Shown one piece after another: positions 12,735 to 24,800 of a stretch of 64,000 nucleotides of DNA (position 1 is its first letter; each line of letters begins with the position of its first letter). The position numbers were made by a program, and so were the translations under genes. The notes beneath the pieces were generated by a model. It was not told where the DNA came from. It saw nothing but the letters and a program-made list of their open reading frames with translations, and searched no databases. This stretch comes from Paralvinella palmiformis (Eukaryota > Annelida > Polychaeta > Terebellida > Alvinellidae), in NCBI GenBank assembly GCA_025642065.1, contig JAODUP010000473.1:62001-126000 (forward strand), written 5' to 3'.

Positions 12735-13275
12735 GCTTCCATCGGGCCCACATACGCGCGCCCGCGAGTTCTTGCCCTTTAGTTTAGGATGACAAAAAGC
12801 AATTTTTGTTCTATAATTTATATTCCCTTGTTGGTGTATCTATTGGTTCTAATTGTGTATCTATTATCTGCAAATGACTTGATAGTCGCTGCATTGAGCA
12901 TTCGTTGCATTTATCATATTTCATTATTATTCATAATTATCACGGGTCGAATTGGAAATGGAACCAGTCCGCTTGGGGTGGATTGACTGGGGTCCGAATA
13001 TCACTTCCGGTTTGATTCGCCCCTTTTCTTAGACGTGACCCAAAGATTACATTACCGGATGTTGATATTTAGTGAGATAAATTGCCTTATTTCGACTGTT
13101 TGTCCCATTTTCTGTGTCCTTGTGTCATGGTTTGTTACGAAGTGTCAGCTTTAATGTGCGAAAAGAGAACGGCTGTTTATTGTCCAGGCTTATGATACAA
13201 ACGAAATTTGGTGAGCATTACAGCCCCTTCAACTGGATTAATATGCTTGAATGAGCATTTAGGTGAGACTTAGTT
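12735..13275 (+). promoter_or_regulatory. Candidate upstream promoter region (unproved)
   Basis: CpG-dense ACGCGCGCCCGCGAG near 12753-12768 stands out in a CpG-poor neighbourhood. It is followed by an ETS-type core ACTTCCGG at 13003-13010 and a donor-like AG|GTGAGA near 13262. This could be the promoter and non-coding first exon of TBC1D24, 5.3 kb upstream of its ATG. It is inference only. Confidence 0.25.
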
Positions 13276-14520
13276 AGTAGTTAGTCTTATTGCAGAGAGC
13301 CGAAGTTACTTACGGTAGGGCTCCTAAGTTGTTTACTTCTTGCAAATTAATAAACTTATTTTCACCGGATAATATGTAAGTGCTTTCATTGTGACTACCC
13401 CAAGAAACCAGTAGCATTAGTATATGGGCATGCTATAGATCATAGAATGAGATACGTGACTGTGATGGAAGAATTTTTAAGAGTAAGACAACATTAACAT
13501 AGTCATAGACAAATTTTATGATGTAATTTAAGACTTCGGTAGCTGTACCCTGGTTAGTTCTAACTGTTAGCCTGAAACTCGGTACATCAGTCAAAATAAA
13601 CCTATCTACCTTACACAACATGCACAACTAGACCTATGGACTTTGGCTAACCAGCGTCCAAAATGTTAAATTTCATATAATATATACCTCTTAAGTGATG
13701 CAGATGTTATTGCAATCCTCCAGCCAGTCCAGGTTATTGAAGCAAATTCCTTTGCCCGTGAGATATTGCATCCGATAATAAAAATCAATGATCTTATTGT
13801 TTTGTTTATCTAGCCTAGACAAATGTCATATGCCAAATTTGCTAATGGTTTCTGAACATTTTAAAACCAAACCACTGCACATGGTATGATATGTCATATG
13901 AATAGCATCATAACATTTTATAGCAAATGGCTTGCCAGTTGATAACCATGTTCGTACCATTTCCTAAGATATGTGATGTTAGCAGAGAGGTGCACATATA
14001 TATATTATATACTCACACTGTCCTATCCCATAGATAGTTCTAATTAACATATATACACAGTAATCTTGTCTGTGGTATGCTTCATTATATCTCGGTAGGC
14101 TGCTACCAAAATAATGTCATCATATCAAGATAGTATACATAAAGTTAAACATGAAAGAAGACTGCATCAGTATTTTAGTAATCATGCCATTCATAAACAG
14201 GATTAAAAACAAATGTTAGAGTTGCTTTTAAAGTGCATCTTTGTGGGATTCCATTGTTACAATTTTGATGAAAGTCATTCTGGAGTTCTTTAAGTTTAAC
14301 TCTTAAGTTTGAGTGTTCACTTTTCTTGGGTAGTAGGGGCTTTCTTTATAATTAGGCAGAGAGCAACAAATTAATCTTTTTAACCAACGAAAGTTTGATA
14401 GTAGAAGATCTGGTCAGTGAATCTGACCAGTTTCAGAGTTGCTATTATACAAAATTAGCTTTGGCCATTGGTTATAGAAATGGCAGGAGGTCCGTTGTGG
14501 TTAAGTTATATTACATACAT

Positions 14521-14700
14521 GATGATTGAAGTTTTACGGCCACTTTTGTTCCCAAGATAAGCTAAATGGGCCGAGTGGCCTCCAAAGGTAATGAAGCTAA
14601 GTCAAAGATGAAACAACCTTCAGATATGTCCACACCAAAATTCGAACCCAGATGGTAATGATCTGTGATCCAGTGCACTACCACTTAGATCATGGAGGCA
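14521..14700 (-). mobile_element. Family-1 SINE
   Basis: The minus-strand copy runs from a head near 14700 (CCATGATCTAAGTGG) to GGCCGTAAAACTTCAATCATCA. The B-box region is ATTCGAACC in the plus-strand view. Moderately diverged. Confidence 0.8.
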
Positions 14701-16950
14701 TGATCATATATAGAACAGGTATTGAATATTTGTGCATTATTCACAAGCCTGGTACTTTCTATACAAGCACACAGATCTATATATATTATGTCAAGTTATG
14801 CATGCCTACAGTTATCAGGATTTGTTTGTATTTAAATGTTGAAGAGTGACCCTAGGGTGTACACTTTTCAGACAGATGTGGAAATTGTGAAATGTAGGTT
14901 GTTAGTGACATAAACTACGAATAGTAATTTTGCTGATCTGTGTTATACAGACAAAGCACGAGTGGCGACTTATAACTGTTGCATTTTTAATAGTTAACAA
15001 GAAGCTACCATCTAAGTGCTGCAGGATCGTGTGTTCATTTATAATTATATACATTTCATGAATGAATTTGTGCTTTGAAAATGTTCTGGAAAGGAAGGCA
15101 CAGCAAGTTAATATGCTGGTTCAACTTAAGAACCTAGGTGTTACCTGAGTAATTACAGTACATGGCAGAATAAAATAATATCATTGTGTGAAGTAAATAC
15201 TACTTAATGAACTGTTTAATTACTTAATTAATAGACATTGTGTATTATTTTTCCTGAAACTAAGATTTCAATCAGTAAAATAAAGTCAGTAAATTATTGA
15301 TTTGGTTTTATGTATTTTTCCTTATAAGAAATAGTAACAGTGCTCAGTGTTGTAGCGTTTCACTGTATAATCAGACAACATGTATCACATGAATATATTA
15401 ACCCAGTTTAGTCCAGTACTGCCTGTGCGTGTGTGTGTGTGTGTGTATCCTTTGAGAAAGAACAGATGTGAGAAATTATGCATTTGATTAGCATGCGTTA
15501 TGAATATGTATTAGCTTCTCAATTCCTGTCACAAGATGTGTCTCGCCTCCAGTAAATTCTAGGAATTCTTGCCTGTTTCTAGGTTATTTGGCTCTATGTG
15601 TCACCATGGCTACAATATAAATATGACAGAGAGACAGAAAATCATAGAAATGTTTAGCTGTTCTACAGTTGTCATGGCAACTCAGATACACCACCCTGTC
15701 ATTGAAACAGGTAAGTAGGCAGACATGGTCTGCCCAGCATGCAGTAATTTGGACATAAATCATTCAACCATGGATGGGGTAGATTTCTGGGGAATTATGG
15801 TCTATTCTTTTATAAAAAAATATAATACTCTCCATGGGGGTTGGCGTCCCTGCTAAATTATTTATCCTGACACAACAGGGCCAAATATTTAAATTAGTCA
15901 CACATCTGCTAGTTTATTTTATACCATTGTACATTCAGTAGTGCATCTACTGGTTGGGATTCAAATCCAGCATTAATTGTGTCTGTGGGATGCTTCATCT
16001 GGTAGTCACAATTTGCTAAGATATAATCCCTTGGCCATATGTGCCAGGTGCAGGTAGTACAGAAGTCAGAGAAAACATTCACTCGCTTGAACACTAGTTT
16101 TCAGTTATAAACTGTCATATATATATATATAATTTCAAAATTTTGCTCTGTGGACTTGCCCATTTCACTTGGGGTAAGAATTTTATTAATTTTGCATGTC
16201 TTTATCTTGTTCACAAACCTGTACATTTGACACCATCACTCTTCCTCCCTCCATTATGCGATAATATTTTAAGATGCCACTTTTAGCCATGTAATCTATC
16301 CAACCAGATCCTCTTTTGTGGCTGACATTAGTTGGTATAGAAGCAGCTCTAGCTCAGTGCAGTATAACTTTTTAGCAAACATCTTCGACAAACACTTTAT
16401 ATTATAAATCTTTGATAAACATTCCTGAGGAATAGCTGATGAAAGTTAATCAAAGATCAGTGTAAATTATTACAGAACCCCCAGTTATTGTAACTCTATA
16501 TTTTGTACTTTTGATCATATTTGATGTTTTTGGTCATTTCAGTCTTAATGTATTCTAATGTGAGCATTATCTAGTCAGGGCCCAGAGTTGTGTAATTTAA
16601 TACCCATAAATTAAATGGTACTCAGGGATATATATATATATATATATAATTGACATGCATACACTTTGTACTGGTACAAAAAAAATACACTTACAGTTAC
16701 ACCAACACTTAATGGAGCAAATTGCATAAATATGTCCACTGAATGTTTGATCAAAGAACCTTGATAAATGTTTTTCCGATGCATTTATGTTAATTAACTT
16801 GTTTGAAAATTGGAGCAGCGAAACGGTTTAAAGCACTGAGCAGCTGTTCTGAAAACCAACTGATTTTGCACTGGTCCTTCCTAAATCACCACTTATTTAT
16901 GTCATCTTGTAGGTGGTGTATGAAAATATATTTATTGTATCTGTTATATC

Positions 16951-17001
<51 letters not shown>

Positions 17002-17474
17002 TTGTATGATAACTTTGCACTGTTTGAATTTGTTATGCTGTTTGTAATACATCTTTGAAAAGGTTCCTATAATTGCAATTATTCTTGTATCAATAGAATT
17101 GTATGGTTAGATTAATAATGAATAATTTTTATTGTTATTTTGATGCAATATTTATAATATTAATAAGCTGAAACAGTGATCTCAAATGTTGTTTATTGTC
17201 TGGAAGCCAAATATGAGTTAATTGAAAATTATATATAATGTACATTATCAGTATGGCTTCTACTGTTCCAGCAATACCTTCTTTAACTATGTTATGAGTT
17301 GAAATTAATATATACATTATTGTAATGTGTCTGTCTGGTATGACACACACACACACACACTGTGATTATTTCTTCATGAACGCCCTTGTTTGTTTCACAA
17401 TATAATACTTATGTAGTTATTATTGTAACAGTTTTTATATTTATTATTGAACAGATTCACTTACCTTTGTGCTA

Positions 17475-18000
17475 ATAGGTATGTGTGGTATTGTCCCATA
17501 TTGTAAGTTAGATGTGTGTATTATTGTCCCATATTGTAAGTTAGATGTGTATATTGTTCTCCCATATCATAGGTTAGATGTGTATATTGTTGTCCTATAT
17601 CATAAGTTAGATGTGTATATTGTTGTCCCATATCATAAGTTAGATGTGTATATTGTTGTCCCATATCATAGATTAGATGTGTATCTTGTTGTCCCATAAC
17701 TTAAGTTAGATGTGTATATTGTTGTCCCATATCATAGATTAGATGTGTATCTTGTTGTCCCATAACTTAAGTTAGATCTGTGTATTGTTGCCCCATATCA
17801 TAGATTAGATATGTATCTTGTTGTCCCATAACTTAAGTTAGATGTGTATATTGTTGTCCCATATCATAAGTTAGATGTGTATATTGTTGTCCCATATCAT
17901 AGATTAGATACATATGTTTTTGTCCCATATCATAAGTTATTTATATGTGGTATTGTCCTGTATCACAAGTTAGCCATACAAGTTGTTGTCCTGTATTATA
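17475..18000 (+). repeat. 33-bp minisatellite array
   Basis: About 15 degenerate units built on GTTAGATGTGTATATTGTTG plus TCCCATATCATAA. Because the unit is 33 bases, the array stays open in one frame as an 11-residue repeat (VYIVVPYHKLD). It has no start context, splice sites or conserved neighbours, so I read it as non-coding. It ends about 580 bp before the first TBC1D24 codon. Confidence 0.9.
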
Positions 18001-18576
18001 GGCAATGTAGGTGTGATATATTCCTTATAATATGGGTTAGATATGTAGATATAATTTATATTTTCTTGTATTGTTAGTTAGGGGTGTGTGTGTGTGTTAT
18101 TGTCCTGTACTGTGTCTTATCTGAGTATGGTATTGTCCTACATCATAGGTTAAGTAAGAATGGTATTGTAATGTAATTTAGGTATACTATATGTTGGTTT
18201 TTGTCCAATATTCAGATTAAACATTTTTCATTCAGTCATTTATATAAATTTGCATGCACTTATACACACACAGACATAGTGTGTGTGTGTGTGTGTATAT
18301 AATTACAAATATAATATGTCTGTTATGTTTCCTTACCAGGTTAATAAAGCTGTGATGTAGTGTGTCAGCCAGCAACTTATTACACAAACTCCTACTGTGT
18401 TGATGCATATGCATATAAGGTAGACCCTCCCATCTACCATACATGCATATGCATTATAGGGACATAAACACATAAATAAATTCAACCAACGAGTCTATAA
18501 GCTGACACTCTGAGAAGAGAGGCTCAGGCTTCTCCCATACTCTGTAAACAGCAGCTGATTTTGCTACTTCTGGTTA

Positions 18577-18883
18577 ATGATGGAGGATGCTGAAAGCGGT
18601 CACGGCCCACTGACCGCCTATGTTGACCACACCTTTAATCCGATGTCGACCATCGTCAAGAACGGTTCACCAGACAAGGTTGTTATCTTTGACTCATCTG
18701 ACCTGGATGAAGTGATCAAGACCGGTGATCTGAAGCGAATAAAGAAATTTGTGCGGAATGGTGCCTGGGTGGTGATGGACGAAATTCGGAGGGTGTTGTG
18801 GTGGAAGCTAAGCTGTGCCATGCTGAAGGATGCCAGCACAGCCAGCATATATGAGGACACCGTTAAGGAAGTGTTTGGGGAGG
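18577..18883 (+). CDS. TBC1D24: TBC1D24 coding exon 1
   Basis: Residues 1-102, ending one base into codon 103 at the donor GAGG|GTAAGT. It contains the start codon and the basic stretch LKRIKKFVRNGAW, which aligns with the beginning of the TBC fold. A pyrimidine-rich stretch ending AAACAG at about 18549 could be the acceptor of a 5'-UTR intron. Confidence 0.93.
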
Positions 18884-21800
18884 GTAAGTTTCTTCTCAGT
18901 AATGTCTGTCTGTTTGTGGGGTACCAGTATCATTTATGTTTAGACTGTGAAATGTGTCCTTGGTTAATATTCTGCATCCCTGATGGGTCCTTAGCGTGGG
19001 TTTAGGTCATGAGTCGTGTCCTGTGGATGAAAAATGGAGTGCTGGAAACTGTTGGTATGTGTCAGCTCTAAGTTCCATTCCTATGGCCACTGCCTAAATT
19101 GTGACATACTTCAATAAAGCCAATCTTAAAAATAATATTGTTGCAGGTTACCCGACTGTATGACTCCAAAAACCACTGTATGTCCGTATGGAATTGTGAA
19201 GAAATGAAAAATACATCTGAACTATTTTTTCATGCTTAAATTCTGCTTGTATTTGTCATTTGATTGATGTTTTGCTTCGATGGCCTGCACAATGCATAAA
19301 GTACTCTCTCAACTTCGGTAATATCAAGTCATGTTCGGTCATTGAAATATCGGTTTACTTGCACTTTCTTCACCATGTGCGTATATGGGATGAACTGGCT
19401 TGCTTGTGGGCATGATTATACGCTGTGATATTATCTATCAAATGACGTTTAAGCCACAACAAGCATGCAGATATGATTTTCTGCGGACTGAGGAATATTT
19501 GTTAAAACGAAATGGTTGTGTAGCTGAGCATCGGAACCATGTTTGCTGGCACTAAAGGTCTGAGCACTCAATGTGCATGAACTGGCTCCTGATGGAGGCA
19601 TGCGCATGCACATGCACTGACTCCCAAATCCGTTATCTCTATCTTTTTTTAAATATGCAGCTGAGCATAACACAGTTTTATTTGGTCTAAAGTTAGATTG
19701 AGGCTATCAACATCTTTGAAGGTGTTCAAACAAGAATAAAGGAGGTCGAAGATATCACATTAGTCTATCTATATCGGTGTGATTGTAAGATGTTGGCTCG
19801 GATTGTTTTATATCTGTGTCCGATCATCCGTAACAAGCCAAAATGGGTGCTTATCACCATCATACACGGTTCCGATGCTCGGCTTGTGGTTCCGTCTCAC
19901 TCTCAGAGCACCAGAAAAACCCACATTTGGCACATTGATTGCTCAGATGTTTAGCACCAACTAATACGTTTCCGAAGTTCGGGTATGCAACAACGTCCTT
20001 GTTAAAAATCTTTCAACAAATCAGCTGTTTTGTGTGCATTCGTACTATAACAATAGCAAGCAATACTGGTGGAATGGTGTTTTCCTTGTTGTACTGAATG
20101 ACCTTGAATGAAATAATAAGTTTTACCGCATGCAACATATTTCATGGTCTGCATTATTAACTTTAAACAGTTCCACACATTATCACATTCAGGGGAGATA
20201 CGGTTGACAGTGGGAAGGGGAGGGGGTATACCGGATGATATCTGGTCGCACATAATTGTTTTAAATTTATTCATAAATATTGATTTAGAAAGGTTAACAA
20301 ATGAGTTATTCTTGATATTCAAAACCTTTTAACAAATAAATAGTGGCTTTACATTTATGTGTAATGATCTGATTGATGACGTACGTACGTCATCAGAACT
20401 CGCATGCAGTTTGGCTGGATATTTTCCTTTTTGGGCCCACATCTAAATGTCCAAAACAAGAGTGAGGTGTGCTGTATTTGATGATTGTGAATTATTTGTA
20501 GACTATTGAAAATACTCATTCAGTTAATTAAGTCTATATCTGAAACAAGCTTGTAAGTTGTATGATATCTGTCTAGTGTGAATCATTACTGGCATGCGTG
20601 TAGTTGAATGAAAAAACACTCCATGGAAAATATATTCCACAGATAATCTAAAAATAAATTAATTAAAAAATTAATTCCTACCTTATGGATTTTTTTGGGG
20701 CCAAGTAACCCCAAATTTTTTTTAAAGATTGGTCTAATCAAATGTCCCTTTTATGCTTCAGTCAAATCATACCTGAATCATCTCATGCCTCAAACATTTC
20801 ATACCCCAGTCATGTTATGCCTCAATCACCACATACCCCAATCATAATATACTTCAGGAACCAAATACCCCAATCATAACATATCTGAGTCACCAATTAT
20901 CTCAATCACCACAAATCATGCCACAATCACCTCATCCCCAATCATAACATACCTGAGTTACTGTAAACCTCAATCATAACACACCTCACGCACCACCTAC
21001 TTCAGTCACCACATGCACCAATCATAACATATCCTAGTCACCATATTCTCCAGTCATAACATACCTCAATCACCACATGCGTCAGTCATCTCACACCTCA
21101 GATTGAGTAGGTTGAGGTATTTTAAATCTGACAGCCATTAGCTGTAGTTTATTAGCCGTAATTGGACTCAAGCTGAACATTTCTTAGTAAGCATGCTCTA
21201 TCCTAGTTTCTTACTCCCACCCTTTTATTGCAATATCACCTCACTCATCACCTGACTTTCCCCTCGTTCAGCAACTTCTCATTTTCTCTCTCACAGATGG
21301 TAAACAACATCAGGTCACGATGCCGACATTTGTTGACGTCTCCACAAAGGAGCATTATCACATCTCGGAACCGGGCATCCACATAGCGAAGAAGGTGATC
21401 TGCGTCCTGGGTACGACGTGTCCTGACATCACATATGCCCCACTTGTCTTCCCTATCTGTTGTCTTTTATTACACTACATGGATGAGACGGACTGCTATA
21501 ATTGTATGTATGGCCTTGTGCGCAGTTCCGTCGGCTACCTGCCCCAGACTAAAAAGGCTCATGACATCATGAAATATGTGCTCAGCGATCTTGCCAAGAA
21601 GTACGCGGTAAGTGAAAATGTCCGTACTGCGTGTGGTGACTGATGACCGTGTATGCATTGTGGTTATGTCTAGGTAGAATGGTTACACGTTGTAGATAGT
21701 CTGGTTACATGTAGTAGGTTGGTTGGTTATGTGATTTTATTGCATGTGCAGACTGCTCGCTGTCTACATGTTGTAGTAAAGTGGTTACATTTTGTAGATG

Positions 21801-24800
21801 GATTAATTGCATGTTGTAGATAATCTGGTTACATGTAGTTGGTGAGTTGGTTACATGTTATTGGTGCAGTTACAACTTGTTGTAGTTAGCCTAGTTATAG
21901 ATTATTGGTAAAATGAATACATGTTGTAGAATCTATGGTGATTACATGGTGCAGTTAGCCTAGCTGTATTTGATGTGCATAGTGATTCAATGTTGTACAC
22001 GGTTGAGTGGTTACGTGTAGTGGGTTGGTTGCATCCTCATGATAAAGTGATTACCGTACATATTATAATGATTACATCATGTTAATATTCTAGTTACATG
22101 TAGTGGTAGGTTAGTTACACGCTCTTCATCTAGCAGTTTACACATTGTAGTTAGAGTAGCTGCAGGTTATAAATATGCTGTTTTCCTGTCAGACATGGGG
22201 TCAATTCCACTCAATTCATTTGGTCAATTCCACATCATATTTTCCAATTCCAAATGTATCAAGACTCTTTTTTACTTACTACTTTTTTCCATGAGTAGGT
22301 ATTCCAAGTAGGTACTGCAAGTAGTTTATATTTCAAGTAGGATTGTCATGGAAGAAATATTTCTGAATTAAAAAATTAATTTGTGGATTTCATTTTGTTG
22401 TTATAGGAAACTTCATTTCCAATTCAAAATTTATCGATTCCAATTCCTTTTTTTTTAAATAATCAATTTTGGAACTGAATTATCTGTTACGTGTTGTAGT
22501 TAGAGTAGCTACAGATTATAAATATGCTGTTTACGTGTTGTTGTTAGTCTACCTGTAGTTATGCGATTCATTTAGCCTGGCTATATTTTTATTATAGTCA
22601 GAGCAGTTACATGTTGTGGGTAGAGTGGTTACGTGTTGTGGGTAGTCCGGTGACATGTTGTGGGTAACCTGATCACATGTTGTGGGTAGAGTGGTTACAT
22701 GTTGTGGGTAACCCGATAACATGTCGTGGGTAGCGGTTTGTTGGTCACGTGGTTATATGTTGTAGATAGACTGTCAGCATGATATTGTATTTGGAGTTAC
22801 TATGTGTTCTTCTTAGACTAATTAGATGGTTTTATTTTGTCTAATTGTAAATTATAGATATGCTGGTTATATGTTAGGAGCCAGCAGAGACACAGCCAAG
22901 GCTACACTGTCTACATACCAGCATATCACGTCAAATCTGTATTCGTTTGTGTGTCTCTTGGGGCGCCTCCGTGGCCTAACTGGTAACACAGTTGGCTGTA
23001 TCTTTTGCACATGAGTTCAAACCCCATTCAGAAGGGTGTTTCATCTTTCACTTTACCTCTTTACTATAGCCTACTATGTGCACAAAAATGGCTGTAAACA
23101 GTGCATTAGTTACATTTAAATTTTTACATACACAAATATATATATTATATATATATATATAAGAAAATTGTTGAAAATAAATATCTAACATTTGAGTGGA
23201 GTGACATACATGTTGTAGGTTGTCTGGTTACATGTTATGGATCGGGTGTTCTGGTAGTTCAGTAGTTAGACCATTGTGCACCAAACCTCCAGGTTGTGGG
23301 TTTGAATCTGACTGACTCATACTTGTGTTTCTGGGATGTTTCCCCAGGAAATCATCCTTTGGCTAGGTGTGACCAGCGCCGAGGCTAAATCAACCACTCA
23401 CTGAGTCACTCATGTGTTGTGAGTTGTCTGGCCACATTTTTGTAGGTAGCTCGGTGACACTTCGTAGTTGGCCTGGTCAGAGGTTCATCCCGAACAATCA
23501 ACCAGAAGTATTTTGTTTGTGAATGTGTTTCATTATAAGTCCACATAAGATTTACTACCTCATCAACACTGAGTCATCTTTACGTTCAACCGCTTGTGTG
23601 ATTGATCATAGGCCTCAGGCATCTGAAGTCAAATCCCAACCAAGCTAAGTATGGAGGGTGTTTCATCTTCCACTTTGCCTCATTACCACTGGAGGTTGGC
23701 CAGCCCATTTATCCCACCATTTGCTCCAAAGTGGCCATCAAACAGCAGCATTTACATTTTTTATTCACCAACACTGATGCGACAGACAATCGCTTGTTTA
23801 TGTCAGTGATCCGCTGACAGATATAAAAATCCCAACCCTCCAGGGCTCAGGTTATCTGATGAAAATGTTTGAGAAAAAGTTAGTATAGGCAGGTCTATTC
23901 ATTGACCAAACAAAAGAGTAACAAAAATCGACACAATTTTCTCTTGTTGCCTGATGGGCTGTCATTGTTAAAGCCAAAATCCGACCTTTGTTTAATGGCT
24001 GACTTCATTGGTCGCGACATACAGAATTACTGTGAGCTTCCGTCATCTATATGTAAATGTTTACAGAATAACAAATGGTTGAGACTCTCTGGAATACGTA
24101 ATGCTGAATTTATGTGAACATTATGCTTGATTAGATCAGATAGGATCATTTCTTATCTGAAGTGGAAATCCGATTTAAAGCCAACATGTAAATATTGCTC
24201 TAACCTACATATAGATGTGTGGATTATGATGTGTTGTTTGGTGCATGCAGATTGGCGACTTCTTGGCTGGAGTATAATCCATGCCACTTAGTCTCCTGAA
24301 ATATTAAAATATGAGATGATTTATTATTTTTACATATTATGTACATCTTGGTTTTGTGGATTATATGTAATACTGATTAACACGTGGCATGAGTTGGAAA
24401 GTGCACTGCAAATTTGAACAGGTTGTGGGTTCGAATCTGGCTCATACCTGTGTTCATGAGATTTGCTTCCCTGGAGAGATGCCACTCAGCCAAGTTTGAA
24501 CAACATCAAGAATAAACACCTCGACTCCACCTTTCCAGAGAGGGGCACCTCCATGGTCTAGCGGTAGCATGCTGGACCACAGATCACTACCACCCGTGTT
24601 CGAATCCCGGCGTGGGCATATCTGAAGGTTGTTTCGTCTTTCGCTTCGCTCATTACCTTTGGAGGTCGCTCGGCCCATTTAGCCTACCCTGTGCACAAAA
24701 GGTAAAAATCATCATCATCATCATCATCATCCACCTTAGCAGAAGTTGTTACTTCTGGATCGCAGTATAGTAACGATGAAGAAGACAAAACTTTCAATGG

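Noticed and set aside
17469..18077. Repeat protein VYIVVPYHKLD in the + frame
   Set aside because: The frame stays open only because the minisatellite unit is 33 bases. It lacks a promoter, splice signals and conservation evidence.
17475..22800. CRISPR-like direct repeats
   Set aside because: The arrays are contiguous tandem repeats with drift and no unique spacers, in an animal genome.
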